The notes beneath the pieces are model-generated. The model searched no databases. It was not told where the DNA came from and saw only the letters and a list, made by a program, of their open reading frames with translations. From a virus: DNA of 26,132 bases. Where the stretch lies: the IMG/VR virus record IMGVR_UViG_3300024320_000036, positions 1 to 26,132 of that record; one strand, written 5' to 3'. The position numbers were made by a program, and so were the translations under genes. This document shows positions 7,050 through 13,462 of the stretch, piece by piece (positions within the stretch are counted from its first letter, which is position 1; the number at the start of each line of letters is the position of its first letter).

Positions 7050-8690
7050 TTAGTATCCTCCTGTAGTTCGTCTGATAACTCCTATAGATTGAGAGTCGTA
7101 GTGTTCTGGCCCTTCTCCATGGTTCGCCATACGCAAGTAACGGAGGGCATCGATAAAGTCCTTGAGTGGTTCGTCCTTCTTGCCTTGCGCCCCGTAGTTT
7201 AAGATGGAGTATATGAGGTTGCCACAGGACTCGTGTATCTGTATGATTGGTCTGTTGGCTGCGTCTATCTCGGCATTTGGGTTATACTTGAACCACTCGT
7301 CTAGTGCGGCTAGCCCCATGTTCTCGTTCCTACCATCTGACGGCACAAAGTGCATATCGTGGTCTGCAAACTGGTCAAATAGGTCAATGTTGTCGTCATT
7401 CTCACTAGCAAAGAAGCGGGAGTCTCCAATGCGCTCAAAGACACCAACATCTAGTTCTTCCTCTACTTCGTCAAATAACTCTACATACCCCCTTACGTCA
7501 TGCCCAATCTTCTTAGAAGCAGGGCCAAACTTCCACTTGGGATCACCAAACTCTGCCCAGCGTCCATGTGTCTGCTCATCAGGCCACTCTCGTAGCACAG
7601 TCACATAGCCATGTTGGTCTACTGCTGCCCATATGGACACATAGTTCCTTGCACCAGCGGGGTCAACCACCTGGTATATGGTGTGTGTCTCTGGGCTTAG
7701 GTCGGGTAGCTCTGAGCAAACGTGGACATTTGTGCTAAATAGCGGGAACAAGGTGGTCATTGACTTGACCGGGATGCCGTATGCACGGGTAAGTATCTGC
7801 TCCCTAGGGCTATGTTGTAGCTCTTTCCTAATGCGCTCATAGCCACCGAAGGGGTTCAAGGCACTATGGAAGTAGACAATACCAGCGTCCTTCTTGTGAT
7901 TGACTTGGACAAAGGGAACGTCCTCGTTGTTTAGTAGCTCTGCCTTTCTCGTCTGCAATGTCTCCGCATCTTTTAGGTATGAGGCTACGAAGGGTGTGTG
8001 ACCATCAATAGGGGTAAAGCTAATGAGCAACTTAGAGTTACGTGTAGCCAAACGGAAGCGCATGGTTTCGACCAAGTCTCCGTCCTCTAGGTATTCATCA
8101 AGCCACAGACCAAGGTTGTGCCACTTTGGTGTCTTACTCCCTAGTTCCAAGCCCTCAAACTTACCACGGTTGGCTATGAACTGAGAGTAAGTGTGGAAGT
8201 AAACGGTTGAGCCATTCGGTAGAATGAAGGATGCACCAGTAAACCCGTTCTTGTGGGTGAAGTTTAAATACTCCATCTCCGACTTCGACTTCTTCTTGAA
8301 CTCTGGAGGTAGATAGCGGAATACGGCTCGTTGTTGTATACGCACAGATGCATCAGCATCCTGAGCAAAGCACACAATCTCAGAGTTAGGGTTAGACAAC
8401 GCTGCTTTGACCACAGCCCTAGAGCTAAATTCTGTCTTTGAACTACGATTGCCACCATAGATCATAGTAGTTGAGTAGTTACCTAGGCTATGCTCTGCGT
8501 GTTCCCAAGGCTCTAGGGTAAACCCAGAGTTCAAGGGGTCTTCCTCTGATGCCTCAATACGCTTGTGATACTGCTTGTGCCATTGCTTTAGTAGCTCCTT
8601 GTCCGCTTGAGACCCATTCGCAAGTAGGAGTATCTCTTCGTCTGTAGGACGTTCGACGATGGGGTGGTTAGACCATTCTAGCTCAGCCAT
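7050..8690 (-). CDS. terL: Terminase large subunit
   Basis: A 546-residue packaging motor. The N-terminal ATPase has a Walker A variant GGNRSSKT at residues 79-86 and a Walker B LGLWLDEY at 193-200 with catalytic Glu199. The signature TRAYGIP lies near 301-307. The C-terminal RNase H-like nuclease starts at VVDPAGARN with Asp343; further acidic residues are Asp423 (IGDSRFFA) and Asp514 (FIDALRYLR). It would translocate DNA into the prohead through the portal and cut concatemers. TerS lies immediately upstream (three-base gap). The GG-R-SSKT Walker A is typical of terminases of many phages and prophages of the Terminase_6 kind. Confidence 0.95.
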   Translation of the reverse strand: MAELEWSNHPIVERPTDEEILLLANGSQADKELLKQWHKQYHKRIEASEEDPLNSGFTLEPWEHAEHSLGNYSTTMIYGGNRSSKTEFSSRAVVKAALSNPNSEIVCFAQDADASVRIQQRAVFRYLPPEFKKKSKSEMEYLNFTHKNGFTGASFILPNGSTVYFHTYSQFIANRGKFEGLELGSKTPKWHNLGLWLDEYLEDGDLVETMRFRLATRNSKLLISFTPIDGHTPFVASYLKDAETLQTRKAELLNNEDVPFVQVNHKKDAGIVYFHSALNPFGGYERIRKELQHSPREQILTRAYGIPVKSMTTLFPLFSTNVHVCSELPDLSPETHTIYQVVDPAGARNYVSIWAAVDQHGYVTVLREWPDEQTHGRWAEFGDPKWKFGPASKKIGHDVRGYVELFDEVEEELDVGVFERIGDSRFFASENDDNIDLFDQFADHDMHFVPSDGRNENMGLAALDEWFKYNPNAEIDAANRPIIQIHESCGNLIYSILNYGAQGKKDEPLKDFIDALRYLRMANHGEGPEHYDSQSIGVIRRTTGGY

Positions 8691-8693
8691 ATT

Positions 8694-9278
8694 TTAAATA
8701 TCCTTAGCTACCTCCGCATCAATGGCCGTAGCCCTCATTTGCTTCAACCGTTCTCTAGCTGCTGAAGCTGTGTCTTCGATGTCAGCGTCAGTGATAACCT
8801 TCTCTTCCCTGGTGATCTGAGAAGCCTCACCACGTGCCGTCATGCTTTGCCTATGACTTACCTCAAGAATCTTGTTCTTCGCTTGTAGAGCCTTAGAGAG
8901 GGCTTCAACGGCCTTCCAGTCTTCCTCTGCCTCTGCCCTAGCGATACGTTCCATCGTGTCACTTAGACCCTCTGAGGTGTCCATATAGATGCCACCACTA
9001 ATCTTACCCCCCTCTTCCTTCCAGTCACCAATGTGGTCGCACCAGTCTGACTTCAACCTATACACCGTGCTAGTAGCACAACCAGTAAGTTCTAGTATCT
9101 TCTTACCACTTGTCCCAACCGCCAGCAGCATTAAGACCTCTTGAGCCTTAGCGGGGTTACAGACGGTCAACGGGGGTCTACCACTACCACTAGGCTCCCA
9201 AGCCTTTACAAAGGCATTGACGGACTCAGAGATGGAGTTTGATAGGTTAGCTAAAGTTTGTTGGTTTTCTTCACTCAT
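8694..9278 (-). CDS. terS: Terminase small subunit candidate
   Basis: A 194-residue protein directly upstream of TerL. Residues about 45-80 (AKAQEVLMLLAVGTSGKKILELTGCATSTVYRLKSDW) form a clear helix-turn-helix, and the C-terminal half is helical and charged (RIARAEAEEDWKAVEALSKALQAKNKILE), suited to oligomerisation. TerS would recognise the packaging site and hand DNA to TerL. It overlaps the methyltransferase stop by four bases, indicating translational coupling. The call rests on neighbourhood and the helix-turn-helix. Confidence 0.75.
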   Translation of the reverse strand: MSEENQQTLANLSNSISESVNAFVKAWEPSGSGRPPLTVCNPAKAQEVLMLLAVGTSGKKILELTGCATSTVYRLKSDWCDHIGDWKEEGGKISGGIYMDTSEGLSDTMERIARAEAEEDWKAVEALSKALQAKNKILEVSHRQSMTARGEASQITREEKVITDADIEDTASAARERLKQMRATAIDAEVAKDI

Positions 9279-10441
9279 CGTTGTATTCTGGCTTTTGCAA
9301 TTTTGTAGTATTCCTCGTCAAGTTCACAGCCTACAAAGCTGAAGCCTTCCTTGACTGCAGCCTTGCCCGTTGATCCGCTACCCATATAAGGGTCTAGGAC
9401 AACGCCACCCGTAGGGGTGATGAGGCGACATAGGTATTGCATAAGGGCTGTTGGTTTTACTGTGGGGTGGGTGTTCTTGCGCATAGGATGATTGGGGGGT
9501 CTATCCTCCCGATATTCCTTGCCCGTCATCGCGCCTGCTTGCTTCTCCTCAAACCCCTCAAGCCCCTCGTCGCGATCCTTCTTGCTTGCTTTGGGGCAGT
9601 AGAAGAAGCGGGCGGTGGAGTCCTTATTAGTCTCAGGGAACAACTCAAGAACCTGCTGGCTCCCGTCGTGGATTAGGTTGGCTGGGAAGCGTCCTGCTTT
9701 AACGTCCCACACTTCTTCCCTTGGCATATCTTGGTATTTGCCACTTGATTTTCCGCCGAGAGGAGGTTTTCCCTTATATCTATCACCTCTACTCGTATCA
9801 GTCCCCACCCGACACCCATCAATGTTAATCCCACCTGTTCCCCACTTGAGGACATTAGCGGCCACCGTCTTTTCCGAGAGAGGCTTACGGCATAGCGTGA
9901 AGAACTCACAGGCTGGCTTTAGGGCTGTTCCCCAGCCGTCCCATTGCTTTGCTTCTTCGGTGGCGGGTGTGGTGATGCTGACCTCAAAGCCTGCTGACGC
10001 TATTCTGTCTGGTGAGTTTATCCCGCCGTTGTCTGCGGCTAAAAACTGTGGTTTCCCTGGCCCTCGCTTGCTCCCCACCACCTCACGCTCTGCACCTGCC
10101 GCTCGGTCGATTGCCTTGCTGACATTCAAAGACTTCGGGAAGCCTGAGCCGTAAATCCATGACACCACGTCACGAATCTCAAACCCAGCGTCCTCAATGT
10201 TCACAACCATTCGGTGCTGTGTCCGTGTTCCGCAAGCAATCAAAGCGTGACCTCCGTGCTTCAGGACACGCATAGCTTCCTTCCACACATCCACCTTGGG
10301 AACGTCGTAGTCCCACTTCTTAGCCATGAAGCTAATGCCGTAGGGTGGGTCGGTCACAATGCTGTCCACGCTGTTGTCTGGTAGTTGCTTCATCTGCTCT
10401 AAGCAGTCTCCTTGTAGCAAGTTTATTGTAATATCACTCAT
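9275..10441 (-). CDS. DNA methyltransferase (N4/N6, beta-class order)
   Basis: A 388-residue enzyme. Catalytic motif IV DPPY is at residues 31-34, and the S-adenosylmethionine-binding motif I (LDPYMGSGSTG, about 349-359) is near the C-terminus, followed by FVGCELDEEYYKIAKAR. The order IV before I marks a beta-class amino-methyltransferase that modifies adenine N6 or cytosine N4. Between them lies a long variable stretch (about 110-320) likely holding the target recognition domain. No restriction partner is present, so it most likely protects phage DNA or marks it for packaging. It is coupled to TerS by a four-base overlap. Confidence 0.9.
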   Translation of the reverse strand: MSDITINLLQGDCLEQMKQLPDNSVDSIVTDPPYGISFMAKKWDYDVPKVDVWKEAMRVLKHGGHALIACGTRTQHRMVVNIEDAGFEIRDVVSWIYGSGFPKSLNVSKAIDRAAGAEREVVGSKRGPGKPQFLAADNGGINSPDRIASAGFEVSITTPATEEAKQWDGWGTALKPACEFFTLCRKPLSEKTVAANVLKWGTGGINIDGCRVGTDTSRGDRYKGKPPLGGKSSGKYQDMPREEVWDVKAGRFPANLIHDGSQQVLELFPETNKDSTARFFYCPKASKKDRDEGLEGFEEKQAGAMTGKEYREDRPPNHPMRKNTHPTVKPTALMQYLCRLITPTGGVVLDPYMGSGSTGKAAVKEGFSFVGCELDEEYYKIAKARIQR

Positions 10442-10625
10442 CGTGTGTTGTTATGTCCTTCGCCCACTCCCTCATACGTTCAGTGAACAAATCCTTGTTG
10501 TTAATCTTTCCAAATTTAGCTGGTAATGCCTCATTTGCATGGTGCATCATATACCACTCCATAAAGGAAGCATAGAACCTACGGGTTGTAGCCTCAGCAG
10601 GTTGCTCTGTCTTCTTAGCCTTCAT
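10434..10625 (-). CDS. Small hypothetical protein, start of late operon
   Basis: A 63-residue protein (MKAKKTEQPAEATTRRFYASFMEWYMMHHANE and onward). No family is recognised. It overlaps the methyltransferase start by eight bases and the upstream gene end by four, so it belongs to the leftward operon. Confidence 0.6.
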   Translation of the reverse strand: MKAKKTEQPAEATTRRFYASFMEWYMMHHANEALPAKFGKINNKDLFTERMREWAKDITTHDE

Positions 10626-10795
10626 TTACCAGTTCCTTCCCCATACACTATACGAGTTTTAACAAAACCCTTCTTACCCTCCGTCCCCTTGGTCTTACCA
10701 GACCATTTAATCTGAGACCAGTTCTTACCCAACCTCTCGTCGTCCCGATTCAGTTGCCTTGGTTGTGAGCCTTTAGTTGACATAGCACAATCCAT
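10622..10795 (-). CDS. Small basic hypothetical protein, first gene of leftward operon
   Basis: A 57-residue basic protein starting MDCAMSTKGSQPRQLNRDDE. The frame stays open upstream to 10879, but the longer N-terminus would be translated from the TGTGACA/TGTCACA repeats, giving a repetitive VTVGVTGCHSCVTVG sequence. The start at 10795 has a GGGGA ribosome site about nine bases ahead on the minus strand. A start at 10783 (MSTKG) is possible. It is rich in Lys/Arg/Gly and could bind nucleic acid; function unknown. Confidence 0.5.
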   Translation of the reverse strand: MDCAMSTKGSQPRQLNRDDERLGKNWSQIKWSGKTKGTEGKKGFVKTRIVYGEGTGK

Positions 10796-10828
10796 ATCAC
10801 ACTTTCCCCACTTTGTCAACCCCCCAAC

Positions 10829-10890
10829 TGTGACACAACTGTGACACCCTGTCACACCAACTGTGACACCCTGTCCCATATCCTGTCACA
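10829..10890. promoter_or_regulatory. Phased operator array of TGTGACA / TGTCACA sites
   Basis: A perfect inverted repeat TGTGACA-CCC-TGTCACA lies at 10840-10856, a near-perfect one (TGTGACA-CCC-TGTCCCA) at 10862-10878, and single half-sites at 10829-10835 and 10884-10890. The two palindromes are 22 bp apart and the first half-site is 11 bp from the first palindrome, so all fall on one DNA face. The array sits between the first leftward gene and a sigma54-like rightward promoter. TGTGA...TCACA recalls CRP, but the spacing is 7 rather than 6. It is probably a binding platform for a phage or host regulator. Confidence 0.75.
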
Positions 10891-10952
10891 CCTAATATAC
10901 CCCAAATCCCCTAAACCCTTCATTACCATACCATAACAAAGAGACGGTCAAA

Positions 10953-10970
10953 TTGGCACGATTCCTGCTA
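10953..10970 (+). promoter_or_regulatory. Near-consensus sigma54 (-24/-12) promoter
   Basis: The sequence TTGGCACGATTCCTGCTA fits the sigma54 consensus TTGGCACG-N4-TTGCW with one mismatch. The invariant GG (10955-10956) and GC (10967-10968) are separated by exactly 10 bases. Transcription would start near 10980 and run rightward into the gene-free region. The operator array ends about 90 bp upstream of the predicted start, the usual place for activator binding. No enhancer-binding ATPase is in the window, so a host activator would be needed. Confidence 0.5.
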
Positions 10971-11391
10971 GACTATATACGTAGACACAGAACAACCATC
11001 GGAGCAAGCGTATAAGCCCAAGTCCTATAGTCCCCCACTTTGAGTTGTAAAAATACGGGTAGGCATAGAGGAGTCCTAACGGACGTAAACGAACAGTGTT
11101 CTGACGAACGGTGTCCCTAATGCTTAGAGGTTGGATAGCCCTGATGACGCCATGCAAGCTAGCCATAAAATATTATCAACGATATAGTGTATATTGACTT
11201 AACTACCTCGCACTCCTAGTAATCTCTGATTGCTTCTTTCGTAACTCGTTGATATCAGCCCATGGGGCGAAGCTGTGTCTACGCATAAGCTCCTAACGTA
11301 TTAAGGGACTCACAGGAATATATTTTTTTAGAGGGCGTGGGATATATACAGTAACTAGAGCGTAGCTTGCTTAGCTGACCCCCTCCCCCTT

Positions 11392-11503
11392 GTTTGTCTC
11401 GCTGGTTTGTCTCGCTGGTCTGTCTGCCGGTCTGCCTGGCTGATCTGTCTTGCAGTTCAACAGCTTGTCAGTTCACCAGCTTGGCAGTTCACCGGCTTGG
11501 CAA
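11392..11503. repeat. Two families of short degenerate tandem repeats
   Basis: Five 12-13-bp units of the form GTTTGTCTCGCTG (11392-11455; the first two are identical) run directly into three 16-bp units of the form TTCACCAGCTTGGCAG (11456-11503), whose core CCAGCTTGG is nearly palindromic. The region is GC-rich within an AT-rich spacer. Iterons of a replication origin or a multi-site operator are the obvious options; no protein product is supported. Confidence 0.7.
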
Positions 11504-11547
11504 TCGCCGGCTCGCGTAGACCTCTTTTATTCTTTGTTGGGGGGATG

Positions 11548-11586
11548 CATCTTGCGACCTAATTATAGAGCCCACATCTTGCGACC
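11548..11586. repeat. 12-bp direct repeat in control region
   Basis: CATCTTGCGACC occurs exactly at 11548-11559 and 11575-11586, 27 bp apart, with a partial third copy (ATTCTTGC) near 11602. It is about 100 bp upstream of the promoter at 11686 and may be a regulator site. Confidence 0.5.
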
Positions 11587-11685
11587 AGTTTATGTGACTA
11601 GCATTCTTGCCCCTTGTATTGATAAGCTTATACCGTGGCCTATTCTATGGTAAAAAGAAAAAGCAAAGATTTATTAAAAAAGGTG

Positions 11686-11715
11686 TTGACATACTTTGAT
11701 CGTCTGTCTTATGGT
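11686..11715 (+). promoter_or_regulatory. Sigma70-like early promoter
   Basis: A perfect -35 TTGACA (11686-11691), an 18-bp spacer and a -10 TATGGT (11710-11715) precede the first rightward gene. Transcription would start near 11722 and read the small early genes. An AT-rich tract (11651-11680) lies just upstream, as an UP-like element would. Confidence 0.7.
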
Positions 11716-11772
11716 GTTTGTATCGCAAGCAAATCCGCAAAGCGAAAACTAAACTAAACCAAGGAAAACAAA

Positions 11773-11946
11773 ATGAAAGCCACACTGGAACAATGGAAAA
11801 ACGAAATGTTAGAAAAAGCCGCGCACATGGGTTGCAATAGGTATGAGCTAAAAACAGAAAGCAACGGCACTGTAAAAATTCACACACTGCGAATGCTTAA
11901 AAACAAAACCGAAAGGGATTCGTTTACAATGGTTGAGTTTTGCTAG
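11773..11946 (+). CDS. Small early protein, unknown
   Basis: A 57-residue protein (MKATLEQWKNEMLEKAAHMG and onward), first gene behind the 11686 promoter. An AAGGA ribosome site lies about eight bases ahead in the leader ACTAAACTAAACCAAGGAAA, which recurs before later genes. Charged and mixed alpha/beta in character, with no recognisable family. Early-expressed phage proteins of this size are often host-takeover factors, which is inference. Confidence 0.6.
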   Translation: MKATLEQWKNEMLEKAAHMGCNRYELKTESNGTVKIHTLRMLKNKTERDSFTMVEFC

Positions 11947-11953
11947 TAATAGA

Positions 11954-12023
11954 CAACCCTTCAACCCTTACCCGCCTTTGCCTTGTGCATCGTGCGGGTT
12001 TTGGGGTAGGCGAATGAATCGCC
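11954..12023 (+). ncRNA. Recurrent structured RNA element, copy 1
   Basis: An outer helix ACCC (11964-11967) with GGGT (12004-12007) encloses a stem CCCGC/GCGGG (11971-11975 with 11994-11998). A second hairpin GGCGA-ATGAA-TCGCC (12009-12023) follows directly. Copy 2 at 12254-12323 has the same layout with different paired bases in the inner stem, which argues for selected structure. It lies between two early genes and ends just before the shared leader ACTAAACTAAACC. Confidence 0.7.
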
Positions 12024-12063
12024 GAACTAAACTAAACCAAGGAAAAAATAACTAAACTAAATC

Positions 12064-12246
12064 ATGAATAAATACAATCCTTCCAACGCCTGGGCTTTTG
12101 AAGTTTACGGCCCTTTCTCTTACGTCATTGCATCTTTCGCTATAAATGATGAAGAAACGCATCACGCTGCAGCCGAAAAAGCGCGAAAGCTTTGTTTTCA
12201 ACTCAACAAAGAGGGCAAGCGCGCCTGGATTCGCCTTAAAAACTAA
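12064..12246 (+). CDS. Small early protein, unknown
   Basis: A 60-residue protein (MNKYNPSNAWAFEVYGPFSY and onward, ending KEGKRAWIRLKN). It probably forms a small beta-alpha-beta fold, but no family is recognised. The leader repeats the ACTAAACTAAA unit twice, and the nearest AAGGA lies about 20 bases upstream, farther than a normal ribosome site. It is flanked on both sides by copies of the structured RNA element. Confidence 0.6.
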   Translation: MNKYNPSNAWAFEVYGPFSYVIASFAINDEETHHAAAEKARKLCFQLNKEGKRAWIRLKN

Positions 12247-12253
12247 AAGCGCA

Positions 12254-12323
12254 AACCCTTCAACCCTTGTGGCCGCCTTCTCAATTGAGTCGCGCGGCCT
12301 TTGGGGTAGGCGAATGAATCGCC
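12254..12323 (+). ncRNA. Recurrent structured RNA element, copy 2
   Basis: Same architecture as copy 1: ACCC (12263-12266) with GGGT (12304-12307), inner stem GGCCGC/GCGGCC (12271-12276 with 12294-12299), then GGCGA-ATGAA-TCGCC (12309-12323). Bases 12301-12339 are identical to 12001-12039, exactly 300 bp away, whereas the inner stem has changed on both sides while keeping pairing. Confidence 0.7.
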
Positions 12324-12357
12324 GAACTAAACTAAACCATAAACAAAGGAAAACAAA

Positions 12358-12612
12358 ATGATCGATCTAACATACAAGACAGACGGCCTGAGTGCTACTT
12401 TCTATGTAAACAGCAACGCCGGCCTGAGTGCTTACAAAACGCTCGTTGAAACAATAGGAAGTGCAACGGTGCATCTGAGCCAATTAGACAGCACTTTATA
12501 TCAGCTTAAACAAGCGGGCTATAAGACAAGGCGCACGCCTAACAAGGCGCAATCAAGTGACGAATCATTCAATGCAAGTGACGCGGCTTTACTCGAAAAG
12601 CTTTTGGCGTAA
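12358..12612 (+). CDS. Small early protein, unknown
   Basis: An 84-residue protein (MIDLTYKTDGLSATFYVNSNAG and onward). The repeated segment AGLSAYKTLVETIGSATVHLSQLDSTLYQLKQAGYK looks like a helical domain; the tail is Ser/Asp/Ala-rich. It has a good ribosome site (AAAGGAAAACAAA before ATG). No family recognised. Confidence 0.6.
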   Translation: MIDLTYKTDGLSATFYVNSNAGLSAYKTLVETIGSATVHLSQLDSTLYQLKQAGYKTRRTPNKAQSSDESFNASDAALLEKLLA

Positions 12613-12699
12613 ACTTTACCCTTGCAATTGATAAAAGACAAAGAGAAAAGACAACCGGCGCAAATGCCAAAAACTAAAACCATAAACAAAATACTAAAC

Positions 12700-13089
12700 A
12701 TGAAAACAAAATTCGAAACAATACAAAGCAAAATTGAAACCATAGCAAGCGAACGATCGGCATGGGCGCGAGGCGTGAAAGATTACGCCCTTGAACTAAT
12801 GGAAAACCTAGAGAACAATCCTAGCCTTATTGATGAATTCAATGACGGTATGCCAATTAGAGAGAAAGACCTTTTAAGTGGGGCTTCCGACTGGGTTGCT
12901 TATAGCTACGGAGGCTGTTCTAGTATTTATAATCAAGACATTGCCGAAAGGCTTTGCACGCCTAGCGAGCTAAAGAAAGCGCGGCAAGGCGAGCGCAACC
13001 CAAACGCCAATGAGGATTGGCTGCAATGCCAGGCGCGTGCATTGGGGCAAGCTTGCCGCCTTGTATTGCTTGCGGCTAAGTTAGCATAA
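12700..13089 (+). CDS. Hypothetical early protein
   Basis: A 129-residue protein starting MKTKFETIQSKIETIASERS. The frame is open from 12622, but the start at 12700 fits the neighbours, being preceded by the same ACTAAAACCATAAACAAA type of leader. The N-terminus is a coiled-coil-like helix; the middle has DWVAYSYGGCSSIYNQDIAERLCTPSELKKA and the end an Ala/Leu-rich helix. It has no recognised family. Two of its Cys residues (in GGCSS and RLCT) are near one another but do not form a standard zinc motif. Confidence 0.65.
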   Translation: MKTKFETIQSKIETIASERSAWARGVKDYALELMENLENNPSLIDEFNDGMPIREKDLLSGASDWVAYSYGGCSSIYNQDIAERLCTPSELKKARQGERNPNANEDWLQCQARALGQACRLVLLAAKLA

Positions 13090-13112
13090 AACCTAGCAAA
13101 GCAAAGCAAATC

Positions 13113-13172
13113 ACCCTTGCGCCCTGCGTTCCCTATACGGGGCGCGGGGTTTCGAGGTAGGTGAAGACACCT
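13113..13172 (+). ncRNA. Recurrent structured RNA element, diverged copy 3
   Basis: ACCC (13113-13116) can pair with GGGT (13147-13150) around a stem GCGCCC/GGGCGC (13119-13124 with 13140-13145). A second hairpin AGGTG-AAGA-CACCT (13159-13172) follows, matching the layout of copies 1 and 2 with changed but still paired bases in both stems. The joint between the hairpins is eight bases longer. Downstream lie a GCC-rich hairpin and two copies of GGCATTCAAAC (13198-13230) before the next gene. Confidence 0.6.
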
Positions 13173-13242
13173 AAAAACAAACAAAACGCCCTCAGGGGGC
13201 ATTCAAACGCCATTAAACGGCATTCAAACCAATAAACAAACC

Positions 13243-13440
13243 ATGAAAATTCAAGACATAGTAAATCAAATCAATCAAGGCGATTCTGTCGACTTCGAAG
13301 CATCAAACGGCGATTCTGTCGAGGTATGGGAAAGCAAGTTCGGCTTCAACCTTATGCTCAATGGCAAAGTCATAAAGAGTTGCGAACGGTTCGCCCACAT
13401 AGCAAGGCACTTAAAGCTAAAGTCATTGATAGAAGCCTAA
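13243..13440 (+). CDS. Small early protein, unknown
   Basis: A 65-residue protein (MKIQDIVNQINQGDSVDFEASNGDSVEVWESKFG and onward) with an internal near-repeat GDSVDFEASNGDSVEVWE encoded by a duplicated GGCGATTCTGTCGA. A beta-hairpin followed by a helix is likely. The leader AATAAACAAACC has no Shine-Dalgarno sequence. Function unknown. Confidence 0.6.
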   Translation: MKIQDIVNQINQGDSVDFEASNGDSVEVWESKFGFNLMLNGKVIKSCERFAHIARHLKLKSLIEA

Positions 13441-13462
13441 ACCATCAAACCAATAAACAAAC

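Larger units (their letters stand above)
10891..11685. other. Gene-free divergent control region
   Basis: About 800 bases between the leftward late operon and the first rightward gene. I find no convincing coding frame: the 72-codon minus frame at 10948-11166 and the 67-codon plus frame at 11450-11653 lack ribosome sites and recognisable sequence. The region holds a sigma54-like site (10953-10970), small hairpins such as GTCC-TAAC-GGAC near 11072, degenerate tandem repeats (11392-11503) and a 12-bp direct repeat (11548-11559 and 11575-11586). A replication origin or early control region is plausible. Confidence 0.6.

Noticed and set aside
9615-10154. 179-codon plus-strand frame
   Set aside because: It lies opposite the methyltransferase whose DPPY and SAM motifs fix the coding strand; the translation is low-complexity Pro/Ser/Arg-rich shadow.
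10796-10879. Upstream extension of the small basic gene
   Set aside because: It would be encoded by the TGTGACA/TGTCACA operator repeats; the start at 10795 has a better ribosome site.
10948-11166. 72-codon minus-strand frame in the control region
   Set aside because: No ribosome site, no recognisable domain, and it overlaps the sigma54-like site on the opposite strand.
11392-11503. CRISPR array
   Set aside because: Units are tandem without spacers, degenerate, and no cas gene is present.
11954-12023. Known glutamine riboswitch
   Set aside because: Only GUAGG...CCGAA is shared in copies 1 and 2; the conserved closing stem and the GGAAC segment are missing and copy 3 lacks CCGAA.
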